64,000 bases of DNA from Parabacteroides massiliensis (GCF_900155425.1 NZ_LT700191.1:359918-423917); one strand, 5' to 3'; counted from the stretch's first letter, positions 7,672-17,120 are shown. Notes: generated from the sequence alone by a model not told the origin. Made by a program: numbers and translations.

Positions 7672-8088
7672 ATGCGAAAGCAGTATACATATAAACCTGT
7701 TGCCCTCCGCTTCAGAAGGTGGAGCCGGAAGGGGTATGCTGCTTTCATCAGCATACAGCGGACTGTTACGATCGGGCAGTTGTCGGCCAACGTATCCGAA
7801 CGGATCCAGGCGAAAAACGGCTCCATCCATACGTCCGTACTCACTCTCGACAAGACCGGTGAGGGGGAAATCGAAGAAGAAGAAGGGAAGACGTGCTGCC
7901 CCGACAGCTCGGGAAGCATCCTGTCTCTTCTGCCCTTGCAAACCGTATGTCCCGTACAGACGGTTAGCCGGCCTGCGGCATCGTACGCACATGTAGTAAA
8001 AAATAACATTTCCGAAATCGCGGAAGGTCTCAGTCATAGGCTGAAGACTTTCCGCGATTTTCGTTTATACAAATACGGAATCATATGA
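7672..8088 (+). CDS. Unrecognised basic small protein coupled to bioB
   Basis: An ATG three bases after the transporter stop opens a 138-codon frame whose TGA overlaps the bioB ATG by four bases (ATGA). Both junctions are tight, which argues for a real gene. The N-terminal 50 residues are rich in Arg, Lys and aromatics ([18 protein letters not shown], then [10 protein letters not shown]). An acidic run (EGEIEEEEG) follows around residue 65, and the C-terminal third is of low character. I have an impression that short Bacteroidota proteins with an RRWSRKGYA core exist, but I cannot name a family or function. The last 25 codons coincide with a strong hairpin. It may be shorter or regulatory rather than a stable protein. 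Confidence 0.5.
   Translation: MRKQYTYKPVALRFRRWSRKGYAAFISIQRTVTIGQLSANVSERIQAKNGSIHTSVLTLDKTGEGEIEEEEGKTCCPDSSGSILSLLPLQTVCPVQTVSRPAASYAHVVKNNISEIAEGLSHRLKTFRDFRLYKYGII
8015..8060 (+). promoter_or_regulatory. Strong hairpin just upstream of bioB
   Basis: AAATCGCGGAAGGTCT (8015-8030) pairs with AGACTTTCCGCGATTT (8045-8060), 16 positions with only one G.U pair. The loop is 14 bases and could itself pair three bases. TTTTCGTTTAT follows, then the bioB start 25 bases after the stem. It resembles an attenuator or terminator placed directly before bioB. I see no BirA operator palindrome in this region. Confidence 0.6.
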
Positions 8089-9065
8089 TTGAAAAACTCA
8101 AACAACACGTTCTTTCCGGCGGCATGATCAACGAAGAACAAGCAAAAGAACTGGCTGCCGCCCCGGATAAGGAAGCGCTCTACGAAGCAGCTCACCAGAT
8201 CACCCGCCATTTCATGGGAAACAAGTTCGACACTTGTTCCATCATCAATGCCAAAAGCGGCAATTGCAGCGAAGACTGTAAATGGTGTGCACAGTCCGGC
8301 CATTATAAAACGAACGTGACGCTCTACCCGCTGCTGCCGGCAGAAGAATGCATCCGCCACGCTACGTACAACTACAAACAAGGGATCGGCCGCTTTGCAC
8401 TCGTCACCAGCGGTAAAAAAGTTACGGACAAAGATATGGCTAAGATCACGGAGACCGTACGCCGCATCAAACAAGCCTGCGGGATCAAATGTTGCGCCTC
8501 GATGGGACTTCTAAACCGTGAGCAACTGCAAGCCCTTTACGACAGCGGAACAGAAAATTATCATTGCAACATAGAGACTGCCCCCTCTTATTTCCGCACC
8601 CTGTGTACGACCCACACGATGGAGCAGAAACTCGAAACGATCCGGACAGCCCGGGAAATTGGTTTCCGCATCTGTTCAGGCGGGATAATCGGGATGGGCG
8701 AAACGATGGAACAGCGTATCGAAATGGCTCTATTCCTGCAAAAGGAAGGAATTCTTTCCATCCCGTTGAATCTCCTGCAACCGATACCCGGCACACCGTT
8801 GGAAAAGGCACAACCTCTGACGGACGAAGAGTTCCTGACCACGATCGCCCTATTCCGTTTCATCAACCCGAACGCTTACCTGCGTTTCTCCGGCGGCCGG
8901 GCGCAACTGAGCGAAAAGTTGCAACGCAAATCTCTTTACATAGGCATCAATTCGGCAATCATCGGTGACCTGCTGACAACCATCGGAAGCCGGGTGGCGG
9001 AAGACAAAGTCCTTTTCACCTCCGAAGGATATTCATTAACCGAAAACACAGATTGGGAAAGATGA
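8085..9065 (+). CDS. bioB: Biotin synthase
   Basis: The 326-residue radical-SAM enzyme inserts sulfur into dethiobiotin, the last step of biotin synthesis. The CxxxCxxC cluster motif is present in [16 protein letters not shown] (about residues 60-75), and the SGGIIGMGE and [14 protein letters not shown] regions ([10 protein letters not shown]) lie in the expected order. It is the first bio gene and overlaps the upstream small frame and downstream bioA, each by four bases, so translation is probably coupled along the operon. Confidence 0.96.
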   Translation: MIEKLKQHVLSGGMINEEQAKELAAAPDKEALYEAAHQITRHFMGNKFDTCSIINAKSGNCSEDCKWCAQSGHYKTNVTLYPLLPAEECIRHATYNYKQGIGRFALVTSGKKVTDKDMAKITETVRRIKQACGIKCCASMGLLNREQLQALYDSGTENYHCNIETAPSYFRTLCTTHTMEQKLETIRTAREIGFRICSGGIIGMGETMEQRIEMALFLQKEGILSIPLNLLQPIPGTPLEKAQPLTDEEFLTTIALFRFINPNAYLRFSGGRAQLSEKLQRKSLYIGINSAIIGDLLTTIGSRVAEDKVLFTSEGYSLTENTDWER

Positions 9066-10342
9066 CGACAGAAGAATTACTCCATTTTGACCGGGAGCAC
9101 CTCTGGCACCCGTACACCTCGACAATCGATCCGCTTCCTGTCTACCCGGTGGAACGGGCAGATGGGGTCACGATCACCCTGAAAGACGGGCAGAAACTGA
9201 TCGACGGCATGTCTTCGTGGTGGGCAGCCGTGCATGGCTACAACCATCCGGTGTTGAACGCTGCGGCCAAGGCACAGTTGGACAAGATGAGCCACATCAT
9301 GTTCGGAGGCTTTACCCACGAACCGGCCGTAGAATTGGCTGCCAAGCTACTTCCGCTACTGCCTCCTTCCATGGAAAAGATATTCTTTGCCGACAGCGGT
9401 TCCGTTGCGGTGGAAGTCGCCATGAAGATGGCCATCCAATATTGGCAGTCGCAGGGAAAACAGGAGAAACACACTTTCGCAACCATCCGCAGCGGCTATC
9501 ACGGAGACACCTGGCACGCGATGTCTGTCTGCGATCCGGTTACCGGCATGCATGGCATCTTTGCCGGAAGTCTGCCTGTACAATACTTCATACCTCAGCC
9601 TTCCGTCAAATTCGGGGAGAAATGGGACGAAAAGGCAATCGAACCTCTAAAAGACTTGTTAGAGAAGCATGCAGGAGAGATCGCCGCTTTGATTCTTGAG
9701 CCTGTCGTCCAGGGGGCAGGCGGCATGTACTTCTATTCTCCTGTATTCCTGAAAGCGGCACGCGAATTGTGCGACCGGCATCAGGTATTGCTGATCTTTG
9801 ATGAAATCGCAACGGGGTTCGGACGGACCGGACGCCTTTTCGCCTGGGAATGGGCGGGGGTGGAACCGGACATCATGTGCATCGGCAAGGCGTTGACGGG
9901 AGGTTACATGACTCTGTCGGCAACCGTCACCAGCACACCCGTAGCCGACATGATTTGCAGCGGCGAGGCTGGTTGTTTCATGCACGGGCCTACTTTCATG
10001 GGAAATCCGCTGGCCTGTGCAGTTGCGTCGGCCTCGGTCTCTCTCCTGTTGGAAAGCGGATGGCAGGAAAAGGTAAAGGCCATAGAGGCACAGCTCCGGG
10101 AAGAACTGGCTCCAGCCGCCTCTTTCCCCGGCGTACAAGAGGTGCGTGTGCTAGGGGCCATCGGCGTGGTCGAGATGAAGGAACCGGTGAATATGGCTGT
10201 CTTGCAAAAACGTTTCGTCGAAGAGGGCATCTGGGTCCGCCCGTTCGGCAAGTTGGTTTACCTGATGCCGCCCTTTATCATCACAAAAGAGGAACTGTCG
10301 AAATTGACAAAAGGGTTGCTGACCGTATTAGATGCAAAATAG
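9062..10342 (+). CDS. bioA: Adenosylmethionine-8-amino-7-oxononanoate aminotransferase
   Basis: This PLP aminotransferase (426 residues from ATG 9062) converts KAPA to DAPA using SAM as amino donor. Visible are HLWHPYTS near the N-terminus (family hallmark), [13 protein letters not shown], the aspartate in [15 protein letters not shown] and the PLP lysine in [11 protein letters not shown]. An upstream in-frame TTG at 9053 would add three residues, but the ATG at 9062 overlaps the bioB stop as ATGA and is preferred. Confidence 0.95.
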   Translation: MTTEELLHFDREHLWHPYTSTIDPLPVYPVERADGVTITLKDGQKLIDGMSSWWAAVHGYNHPVLNAAAKAQLDKMSHIMFGGFTHEPAVELAAKLLPLLPPSMEKIFFADSGSVAVEVAMKMAIQYWQSQGKQEKHTFATIRSGYHGDTWHAMSVCDPVTGMHGIFAGSLPVQYFIPQPSVKFGEKWDEKAIEPLKDLLEKHAGEIAALILEPVVQGAGGMYFYSPVFLKAARELCDRHQVLLIFDEIATGFGRTGRLFAWEWAGVEPDIMCIGKALTGGYMTLSATVTSTPVADMICSGEAGCFMHGPTFMGNPLACAVASASVSLLLESGWQEKVKAIEAQLREELAPAASFPGVQEVRVLGAIGVVEMKEPVNMAVLQKRFVEEGIWVRPFGKLVYLMPPFIITKEELSKLTKGLLTVLDAK

Positions 10343-11483
10343 GATGAAAGATTACAACAACTTATTAGAGAAGCTGAAGGCTACCGGAAACCTGCGCAGT
10401 CTTCCCGATGTCGTCCATCGTGGCAAATGGATAGAGAAAGAGGGGCGGACAATGCTCAACCTTTCTTCCAACGACTATCTCGGGCTCTCGTCGCGACAGG
10501 ATCTGCGCAACGAGTTCATCGGGCAGTTGCAGGAAAGCGGCCTGCCGTTCTCTTCTTCTTCTTCCCGGTTACTGACGGGGAATTTCACGGTCTACACTGA
10601 ACTGGAAAAGCTGATGGCCGATCGCTTCGAACGCGAAGCCGCCCTGCTGTTCAACAGCGGTTACCATGCCAACACCGGAATTCTTCCTGCCTTGACGGAC
10701 AAACAATCATTGATCCTGGCAGACAAACTGGTACATGCAAGCATCATCGACGGGATCCTGCTGAGCGGCACTCCTTACCAACGCTACCGCCACAACGACT
10801 ATGGACATCTGGAACAGCTATTGGCTAAATACGCACATGAATACGAGCAGGTCATTATCGTTACGGAAAGCATTTTCAGCATGGACGGAGATGTCGCCGA
10901 CCTTCGCCGCCTGGTGTCCTTGAAGAAAAGCTATCCGAACATATGGCTTTATGTGGACGAGGCGCATGCCATCGGTGTAAGAGGAAAGAACGGTTTGGGG
11001 ATCGCCGAGGAACAGGGTTGCATCCGTGACATAGACCTCCTGGTCGGTACATTCGGAAAAGCGTTGGGGTCGATGGGGGCCTACCTGTTGTGTAGCCGGA
11101 CGGTCAGGGAATATCTGGTCAACACGATGAGGCCTCTGATATTCAGCACGGCACTTCCGCCGGCACAAATCGCCTGGACAAAGTTTTTGTTTGAGAAACT
11201 TCCGGGCTTTACCGATGAACGGCATCGTCTGTCCGTCACCAGCCATCTGCTTTCGGAAGCCTTGAAAGGGAAAGGGGGAGAAATATCGGCAAGCCACATC
11301 ATCCCGTTCATTATCGGAGAAAACGAGGACTGCATCCGAACAAGCCTCAGCCTGCAACGGAAAGGCTTCTACTGCCTTCCCGTCCGCCCTCCCACGGTTC
11401 CCAAAGGAACGGCAAGAATACGTTTCTCATTGACTGCCGGGATAACGGAAGAGGAGATAAGATGTCTGATTTATGAATTATGA
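10332..11483 (+). CDS. bioF: 8-amino-7-oxononanoate synthase
   Basis: The 383-residue alpha-oxoamine synthase condenses pimeloyl-ACP with alanine. It shows [21 protein letters not shown], the PLP-contacting [10 protein letters not shown] and the Schiff-base lysine in [11 protein letters not shown]. The start at 10332 overlaps bioA by 11 bases; ATG 10344 ([10 protein letters not shown]) is an equally reasonable start. The last codons and the stop lie in an AT-rich repeat (GATTTATGAATTATG) that forms an inverted repeat with the sequence before bioG. Confidence 0.93.
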   Translation: MQNRMKDYNNLLEKLKATGNLRSLPDVVHRGKWIEKEGRTMLNLSSNDYLGLSSRQDLRNEFIGQLQESGLPFSSSSSRLLTGNFTVYTELEKLMADRFEREAALLFNSGYHANTGILPALTDKQSLILADKLVHASIIDGILLSGTPYQRYRHNDYGHLEQLLAKYAHEYEQVIIVTESIFSMDGDVADLRRLVSLKKSYPNIWLYVDEAHAIGVRGKNGLGIAEEQGCIRDIDLLVGTFGKALGSMGAYLLCSRTVREYLVNTMRPLIFSTALPPAQIAWTKFLFEKLPGFTDERHRLSVTSHLLSEALKGKGGEISASHIIPFIIGENEDCIRTSLSLQRKGFYCLPVRPPTVPKGTARIRFSLTAGITEEEIRCLIYEL

Positions 11484-11535
11484 CTTATATCAAAATGTAC
11501 AAACTGTAATTCATCATTCACATAATTCATAAATC
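11468..11535 (+). repeat. Perfect inverted repeat between bioF and bioG
   Basis: GATTTATGAATTATG (11468-11482) and CATAATTCATAAATC (11521-11535) are perfect reverse complements over 15 bases with a 38-base loop. The left arm encodes the last residues of BioF and most of its TGA stop. Further copies of the ATTCATAAATCA unit run on to the bioG start at 11557. Related repeats occur at other junctions in this window. Confidence 0.7.
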
Positions 11536-11556
11536 ATCATTCATAAATCACAAATC

Positions 11557-12222
11557 ATGAACATATATAAACAAATAAAAACAGGCAACAAAAAGCTTCT
11601 TCTTGTCTTTTCCGGCTGGGCGGCCTCTCCTGAAGTATTCCGGCATCTGGAAACGGAACCGGATACGGATCTCTGGATTTGCTATGACTACCGGGGAATG
11701 GATTTTGACGGAGAAGCTCTTTCCGGCTACAGGGAAATCCGACTGGTGGCTTGGTCATTAGGCGTATGGGCTGCTTCGGTCGTGTTTGGCAAAAGGCCTA
11801 TATCTTTCACCGAGGCCGTTGCCGTCAATGGAACTCCCTGCCCCGTCCATGACCGGTGGGGGATTCCGGAAACGATCTTCCGGGGAACATTGGATAACGT
11901 AACCGAAGATGGCATGCGCCGCTTCAACCGGCGCATGTGCGGCAAACGGGACCTCCTGCAGGCCTACGAGCAGATACAGCCTCGTCCGCTCGCCGACATC
12001 CGGGAAGAATTGGAGTGCCTGTACACCGAAATAAAGAAAGCCTCACCTGCTTCTCCTTTGTTTAACGGATGGACACAGGCTCTCATCTCCTCCGAAGACA
12101 GGATTTTCCCTGCTGCGAACTTGCATGCCTTTTGGCAAGACCGTTGTCCGGTAACCGAGATCGAGGCTCCTCATTATCCTTTTTATTTGTGGAAACAATG
12201 GAATGAAATATGGAAGCAATAG
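11557..12222 (+). CDS. bioG: Pimeloyl-ACP methyl ester esterase, BioG type (DUF452)
   Basis: The 221-residue protein sits between bioF and bioC, the usual place for the esterase that ends the BioC-initiated pimelate route. The alpha/beta-hydrolase pattern is visible: FSGWAASPEVF near residue 17, the nucleophile elbow VAWSLGVWAA (Ser about residue 68), and a late histidine in EAPHYPFYLW. Its shortness and FSGW segment fit BioG rather than BioH. It overlaps bioC by 13 bases. Confidence 0.88.
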   Translation: MNIYKQIKTGNKKLLLVFSGWAASPEVFRHLETEPDTDLWICYDYRGMDFDGEALSGYREIRLVAWSLGVWAASVVFGKRPISFTEAVAVNGTPCPVHDRWGIPETIFRGTLDNVTEDGMRRFNRRMCGKRDLLQAYEQIQPRPLADIREELECLYTEIKKASPASPLFNGWTQALISSEDRIFPAANLHAFWQDRCPVTEIEAPHYPFYLWKQWNEIWKQ

Positions 12223-12974
12223 AAGCTAAACGTATACATAGCCGCTTTACACGTGCCTTGTCCAGCTACGACAACCATGCCGAAGCCCAACATCGTATCA
12301 GCCGGAAGCTTGCCTCCCTCCTCTCTCATCAGACGGATGCACATTACAGGCGGATGCTGGAAATCGGTTGCGGCACGGGTGGATTCACCAGGGAACTGAA
12401 ACAACAATGCCGTATCGACGAATGGATCTTGAATGATCTTTGCGAGGACTGCGGGGAAAAGATAGAGCAACTCTTCCCTTGCTTTCCTCCCCGCTTCATA
12501 GCCGGAGATGCCGAAACGCTATCTTTCCCCGGCAAGTTCGACTTGATTGCATCTGCCTCCGTTTTCCAATGGATAAAAGAACCGGAAGTGTTTCTCCACA
12601 AATTGTCGGGGTTGCTGGTGCCGCAAGGTATGCTCCTGTTCAGTTCTTTCCTGCCCGGCAACCTGCACGAGATTAAGGAACTGACAGGGGAAGGACTCGT
12701 GTACCCGACTTTCGATACACTTGCCGGATGGCTATCCGCCGCAGATTTCGAGCTGTTGCATTCGGAAGAGGAGACAATCGTCCTCACCTTCAAAACCCCA
12801 CTGGACGTACTGAGACACCTGAAGGCGACCGGCGTCACGGCGACCGGCAACGGCCGTTGGACAAGGGGCCGGCAGGAATCTCTCTGCAAACAGTACTCGG
12901 AGCGGTTCTCCACATCCGACGACCGGGTGACGCTCACGTACCGCCCGCTTTATATATTAGCAGTAAAAAAATAA
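12210..12974 (+). CDS. bioC: Malonyl-ACP O-methyltransferase
   Basis: This SAM-dependent methyltransferase (254 residues) caps malonyl-ACP so that fatty-acid synthesis can build pimeloyl-ACP. The N-terminal IHSRFTRALSSYDNHAEAQ matches the BioC lead region, MLEIGCGTGGFTREL is motif I (about residue 48), and LIASASVFQWIKEP follows. The start codon lies inside the bioG end. Only seven bases separate it from bioD. Confidence 0.92.
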   Translation: MEAIEAKRIHSRFTRALSSYDNHAEAQHRISRKLASLLSHQTDAHYRRMLEIGCGTGGFTRELKQQCRIDEWILNDLCEDCGEKIEQLFPCFPPRFIAGDAETLSFPGKFDLIASASVFQWIKEPEVFLHKLSGLLVPQGMLLFSSFLPGNLHEIKELTGEGLVYPTFDTLAGWLSAADFELLHSEEETIVLTFKTPLDVLRHLKATGVTATGNGRWTRGRQESLCKQYSERFSTSDDRVTLTYRPLYILAVKK

Positions 12975-12980
12975 AACAAT

Positions 12981-13655
12981 ATGAAAGGAACAGTCTTATT
13001 TATTACAGGAATCGATACCAATATCGGTAAAACGTTCGCCACCGGCATGATCGCATGCGCATTGGCTCAAAAAGGGAAACGGGTCATCACTCAGAAAATG
13101 ATCCAGACAGGTTGCACGGATGTTTCGGAAGACATCGAAATGCACCGGAAAATCCAGGGAATCCCTTTCACCGAAGAGGATAAAGCCGGATTAACTTGCC
13201 CCTATATCTTCACCTACCCCTGCTCTCCCCACATGGCCGCAGAGAAAGACGGGCGGGCAATCGACCTCTCCGTCGTCACGGAAGCAACCCGCCGCCTGCA
13301 GGAGAAATATGAATACGTCTTGCTGGAAGGAGCAGGCGGATTAATGGTCCCCAACGATTTTCATTCGCTCACCATCGATTACATAAAAGAGCAAGGCTAC
13401 CCCGTTATCCTGGTGACATCCGGTAAGTTAGGCAGTATCAACCATACCCTGTTAAGCCTCTTCGCTTGCAAACAATATGGAATTCCGGTCCGGGCAGTCG
13501 CATACAACCTCTATCCCCCCACCGACGAACTGATAACCGCCAACACCCTGGAATACCTCACCCAATACCTGGCAAAAGAATTCCCCGGAACCGCCCTCAT
13601 CACACTTCCGGAAGCAACAAGCAAAGCAGACATTGATATCAGCAGCCTGCTCTAA
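12981..13655 (+). CDS. bioD: Dethiobiotin synthetase
   Basis: The 224-residue ATP-dependent carboxylase closes the ureido ring of dethiobiotin. It begins with the P-loop FITGIDTNIGKTFATG and has the LLEGAGGLMVPN segment (about residue 113), with the expected overall length. It ends the bio operon; a 22-bp tandem repeat array follows instead of a recognisable terminator. Confidence 0.94.
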   Translation: MKGTVLFITGIDTNIGKTFATGMIACALAQKGKRVITQKMIQTGCTDVSEDIEMHRKIQGIPFTEEDKAGLTCPYIFTYPCSPHMAAEKDGRAIDLSVVTEATRRLQEKYEYVLLEGAGGLMVPNDFHSLTIDYIKEQGYPVILVTSGKLGSINHTLLSLFACKQYGIPVRAVAYNLYPPTDELITANTLEYLTQYLAKEFPGTALITLPEATSKADIDISSLL

Positions 13656-13676
13656 AGCCCCCTTCCCCCCTTTTCA

Positions 13677-13742
13677 AAACACCGGTGTTTTGGATGTGAA
13701 ACACCGGTGTTTTGAAATCAAAGCATAGGTGTTTTGAAATAA
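13677..13742 (+). repeat. Three tandem 22-bp repeats containing a 16-bp palindrome
   Basis: Units are 13677-13698, 13699-13720 and 13721-13742. Units 1 and 2 share AAACACCGGTGTTTTG; unit 3 keeps GGTGTTTTGAAAT but begins AAGCATA. With its preceding base unit 1 contains the perfect palindrome AAAACACCGGTGTTTT. The array ends seven bases before the -7 box of the first AAA/PD-(D/E)XK gene. A second array with the same period and the word AAGCATAGG lies after the second paralogue. Confidence 0.8.
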
Positions 13743-13748
13743 TTGCAT

Positions 13749-13756
13749 TACATTTG
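13749..13756 (+). promoter_or_regulatory. Predicted -7 box of the first AAA/PD-(D/E)XK gene
   Basis: TACATTTG is followed by the start codon 24 bases later. The same motif in the same context precedes the second copy at 15400-15407. Confidence 0.5.
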
Positions 13757-13780
13757 TGATGTAATAAAATATAAGCGACT

Positions 13781-15352
13781 ATGAGCCAGACAATCTATCC
13801 CATCGGCATACAGAACTTTGAGAAAATCCGGAAGGACGGTTATCTTTATATCGATAAAACTGCCTGGGTCTATCAATTGGCCAATACCGGAAGTTATTAC
13901 TTCCTGAGCCGTCCGCGACGCTTCGGGAAGAGCTTGCTGCTCTCTACCATAGAGGCTTATTTGCAAGGGAAAAAAGAACTGTTCAATGGACTGGCGATAG
14001 AGAAACTGGAAAAAGAATGGAAAGCATATCCGGTGCTGCATCTTGATTTGAATGCGGAAAGATATTCAGAGGCCGGGGCATTAGAGAGTATACTAAGACG
14101 CTATCTAAACCTTTGGGAAGATCGTTGGGGGAAAGACGAACGCGAAATAACGCCTGCCGATCGTTTCACGGGAGTGATACGCCGCGCCTGCGAGAAATCA
14201 AAACAAAGGGTGGTCATATTAGTTGACGAATATGACAAGCCGTTGCTACAAGCCATTGGAGACGAAAGGTTGCAAGAGGAATTCCGTTCCATACTGAAAG
14301 CTTTTTACGGAGTCTTGAAAACAATGGACGGATATATCAAGCTTGCCTTCCTCACCGGAGTGACCAAATTCGGGAAAGTCAGCGTGTTTAGCGACCTTAA
14401 CAATCTCATGGACATATCGATGGATAACCGTTATGTGGAAATATGTGGTATCACCGAAAAGGAAATACATACCTACATGGAAGACAGTTTGCGCGAACTG
14501 GCAGAAGCTCAAGGATTAAACAACGAGGAGACCTGCAGAAAGCTGAAAGAACGGTATGACGGTTACCATTTCACTGAAGACTCTATCGGCATATACAACC
14601 CTTTCAGCCTGCTGAACACTTTCGCGAAAAAGAAATTCGGAGACTACTGGTTCGAAACAGGAACGCCTTCCTATTTAGTGGAGTTGTTAAAGCATACCCA
14701 TTACGATCTGTATGAAATGGCAAACACTGAGACCGATGCTGATGTGCTCAACAGCATTGACGCCGCATCCAGGAACCCCATACCTGTCATTTACCAGAGC
14801 GGATACCTGACTATCAAAGATTATGATGCCGAATTCGGGATCTATAAGTTAGGGTTCCCTAACTTGGAAGTAGAAGAAGGTTTCGTTAAATACCTACTAC
14901 CTTTCTATACAAACGTCAGTGCGGCCAAAACGCCCTTCGAAATCGGACAATTTGTACGGGAAATACGAACGGGCAATTACGACGCCTTTTTCAAACGCTT
15001 GCAAAGTTTCTTTGCCGACACTCCATACGAGGTGATAACAGGACAAAAACCGGAAAGAAACACGGAACTGCATTACCAGAACGTGCTTTTCATCGTCTTC
15101 AAACTTGTTGGACTATACACTAAAGTGGAATACCACACCGCTAACGGACGGATTGACCTTGTGTTGCAGACAGAACGCTACATCTATCTGATGGAGTTCA
15201 AACTCAACGGTACCGCTGAAGAGGCTTTGCAACAAATCAACGAGAAACAGTACGCCCTACCTTTCTATAACGACAACCGAAAACTCTTTAAGATCGGAGT
15301 GAACTTCTCGTCCGAAACACGAAACATCGAACGGTGGATTGTAGAGAAATGA
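13781..15352 (+). CDS. AAA-ATPase-like / PD-(D/E)XK nuclease-like protein, copy 1
   Basis: The 523-residue protein has an N-terminal AAA-ATPase-like domain (family PF09820 by recollection) with P-loop region SRPRRFGKSLLLST at about residue 42 and the Walker B-like ILVDEYDKP near 148. The C-terminal domain resembles PDDEXK_9: GRIDLVLQTERYIYLMEFK near 465 gives the D...ExK pattern. Such proteins are multicopy in gut Bacteroidota and their function is unknown. The next gene is a close duplicate; DNA is nearly identical except 14053-14305 (about 84 codons, covering the Walker B region), which differs strongly. Confidence 0.85.
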   Translation: MSQTIYPIGIQNFEKIRKDGYLYIDKTAWVYQLANTGSYYFLSRPRRFGKSLLLSTIEAYLQGKKELFNGLAIEKLEKEWKAYPVLHLDLNAERYSEAGALESILRRYLNLWEDRWGKDEREITPADRFTGVIRRACEKSKQRVVILVDEYDKPLLQAIGDERLQEEFRSILKAFYGVLKTMDGYIKLAFLTGVTKFGKVSVFSDLNNLMDISMDNRYVEICGITEKEIHTYMEDSLRELAEAQGLNNEETCRKLKERYDGYHFTEDSIGIYNPFSLLNTFAKKKFGDYWFETGTPSYLVELLKHTHYDLYEMANTETDADVLNSIDAASRNPIPVIYQSGYLTIKDYDAEFGIYKLGFPNLEVEEGFVKYLLPFYTNVSAAKTPFEIGQFVREIRTGNYDAFFKRLQSFFADTPYEVITGQKPERNTELHYQNVLFIVFKLVGLYTKVEYHTANGRIDLVLQTERYIYLMEFKLNGTAEEALQQINEKQYALPFYNDNRKLFKIGVNFSSETRNIERWIVEK

Positions 15353-15399
15353 TAAGTCAAAAAACATTCCCGTTTTTACCATCATCCGAATAATTGCAT

Positions 15400-15407
15400 T
15401 ACATTTG
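15400..15407 (+). promoter_or_regulatory. Predicted -7 box of the second AAA/PD-(D/E)XK gene
   Basis: TACATTTG lies in the same context as 13749-13756 (both follow TAATTGCAT), so the duplication includes the promoter. Confidence 0.5.
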
Positions 15408-15431
15408 TGTAACAATAAAATGCAAGCGACT

Positions 15432-17000
15432 ATGAGCCAGACAATCTATCCCATCGGCATACAGAACTTTGAGAAAATCCGGAAGGACGGTTATCTTTAT
15501 ATCGATAAAACTGCCTGGGTCTATCAATTGGCCAATACCGGAAGTTATTACTTCCTGAGCCGTCCGCGACGCTTCGGGAAGAGCTTGCTGCTCTCTACCA
15601 TTGAGGCTTATTTGCAAGGAAAAAAAGAACTGTTCAATGGACTAGCGATAGAGAAACTGGAAAAAGAATGGAAAGCATATCCGGTGCTGCATCTCGATTT
15701 GAATGCACGCCACTACAAGGATACCGACTCTTTGACCAGTATCTTGAACGAATACTTAGAAAGATGGGAAGCCTTGTACGGCAACGAAAAACAAGGGCGA
15801 GGGTTGGAGGAACGTTTCGCTTATGTTATCGAAAGGGCTTATAAGACGACAGGACAACGGGTAGTGATCCTCATAGACGAATATGACAAACCAATGCTGC
15901 AAGCTTTGCATGATGACGAACTACAGGAACAACTCCGCAATATGCTCAAACCTTTCTACGGAGTCTTGAAAACAATGGACGGATATATCAAGCTTGCCTT
16001 CCTCACCGGAGTGACCAAATTCGGGAAAGTCAGCGTGTTCAGTGACCTTAACAACCTCATGGACATATCGATGGATAACCGTTATGTGGAAATATGCGGT
16101 ATCACTGAAAAGGAAATACATACCTACATGGAAGACAGTTTGCACGAACTGGCAGAAGCACAAGGTATAAACAACGAGGAGACCTGCAGAAAGCTGAAAG
16201 AACGGTATGACGGTTACCATTTCACTGAAGACTCTATCGGCATATACAACCCTTTCAGCCTGCTGAACACTTTCGCGAAAAAGAAATTCGGAGACTACTG
16301 GTTCGAAACAGGAACGCCTTCCTATTTAGTGGAGTTGTTAAAGCATACCCATTACGATCTGTATGAAATGGCAAACACTGAGACCGATGCTGATGTGCTC
16401 AACAGCATTGACGCCGCATCCAGGAACCCCATACCTGTCATTTACCAGAGCGGATACCTGACTATCAAAGATTATGATGCCGAATTCGGGATCTATAAGT
16501 TAGGGTTCCCTAACTTGGAAGTAGAAGAAGGTTTCGTTAAATACCTACTACCTTTCTATACAAACGTCAGTGCGGCCAAAACGCCCTTCGAAATCGGACA
16601 ATTTGTACGGGAAATACGAACGGGCAATTACGACGCCTTTTTCAAACGCCTGCAAAGTTTCTTCGCTGACACTCCATACGAGGTGATAACAGGACAAAAA
16701 CCGGAAAGAGACACGGAACTGCATTACCAGAACGTGCTTTTCATCGTCTTCAAACTTGTTGGACTATACACTAAAGTGGAATACCACACCGCTAACGGAC
16801 GGATTGACCTTGTGTTGCAGACAGAACGCTACATCTATCTGATGGAGTTCAAACTCAACGGTACCGCTGAAGAGGCTTTGCAACAAATCAACGAGAAACA
16901 GTACGCCCTACCTTTCTATAACGACAACCGAAAACTCTTTAAGATCGGGGTGAACTTCTCGTCCGAAACACGAAACATCGAACGGTGGATTGTGGAATAA
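15432..17000 (+). CDS. AAA-ATPase-like / PD-(D/E)XK nuclease-like protein, copy 2
   Basis: The 522-residue paralogue of the gene before it has the same P-loop (SRPRRFGKS), DEYDKP Walker B-like motif and C-terminal D...EFK nuclease pattern. I place the start at ATG 15432 by alignment with copy 1 (MSQTIYPIGIQN); in-frame ATG 15420 would add four residues, and an earlier TTG would overlap the promoter. Residues about 92-175 diverge from copy 1 while both flanks are nearly identical, which is the pattern left by recombination or gene conversion. Substrate unknown. Confidence 0.85.
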   Translation: MSQTIYPIGIQNFEKIRKDGYLYIDKTAWVYQLANTGSYYFLSRPRRFGKSLLLSTIEAYLQGKKELFNGLAIEKLEKEWKAYPVLHLDLNARHYKDTDSLTSILNEYLERWEALYGNEKQGRGLEERFAYVIERAYKTTGQRVVILIDEYDKPMLQALHDDELQEQLRNMLKPFYGVLKTMDGYIKLAFLTGVTKFGKVSVFSDLNNLMDISMDNRYVEICGITEKEIHTYMEDSLHELAEAQGINNEETCRKLKERYDGYHFTEDSIGIYNPFSLLNTFAKKKFGDYWFETGTPSYLVELLKHTHYDLYEMANTETDADVLNSIDAASRNPIPVIYQSGYLTIKDYDAEFGIYKLGFPNLEVEEGFVKYLLPFYTNVSAAKTPFEIGQFVREIRTGNYDAFFKRLQSFFADTPYEVITGQKPERDTELHYQNVLFIVFKLVGLYTKVEYHTANGRIDLVLQTERYIYLMEFKLNGTAEEALQQINEKQYALPFYNDNRKLFKIGVNFSSETRNIERWIVE

Positions 17001-17030
17001 AGGAAAAAGAAATAAGACAGAATCCCCACC

Positions 17031-17110
17031 CTAAAGCATAGCATTACGAGTGCTAAAGCATAGGGTTTGGGAAGCTAAAGCATAGGGTTACGAATCACCC
17101 TATGCTTGGG
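17031..17110 (+). repeat. Three tandem 22-bp repeats plus an inverted half-unit
   Basis: Units 17031-17052, 17053-17074 and 17075-17096 each begin CTAAAGCATAG. The stretch ACCCTATGCTTGGG at 17097-17110 is the inverted form of the same core. The array lies between the second paralogue and the 3' end of rseP, so it may also fold as a terminator for one or both genes. Confidence 0.8.
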
Positions 17111-17120
17111 CTTGGAATAT

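Noticed and set aside
7700-7996. Alternative overlapping frames within the small gene upstream of bioB, including two on the minus strand.
   Set aside because: Only the 7672-8088 frame fits both neighbouring gene junctions; the others look like shadows of GC-rich coding DNA.
7669-8084. A BirA-type operator in front of the biotin operon.
   Set aside because: I searched for the typical TTGT...ACAA arms and found no convincing pair.
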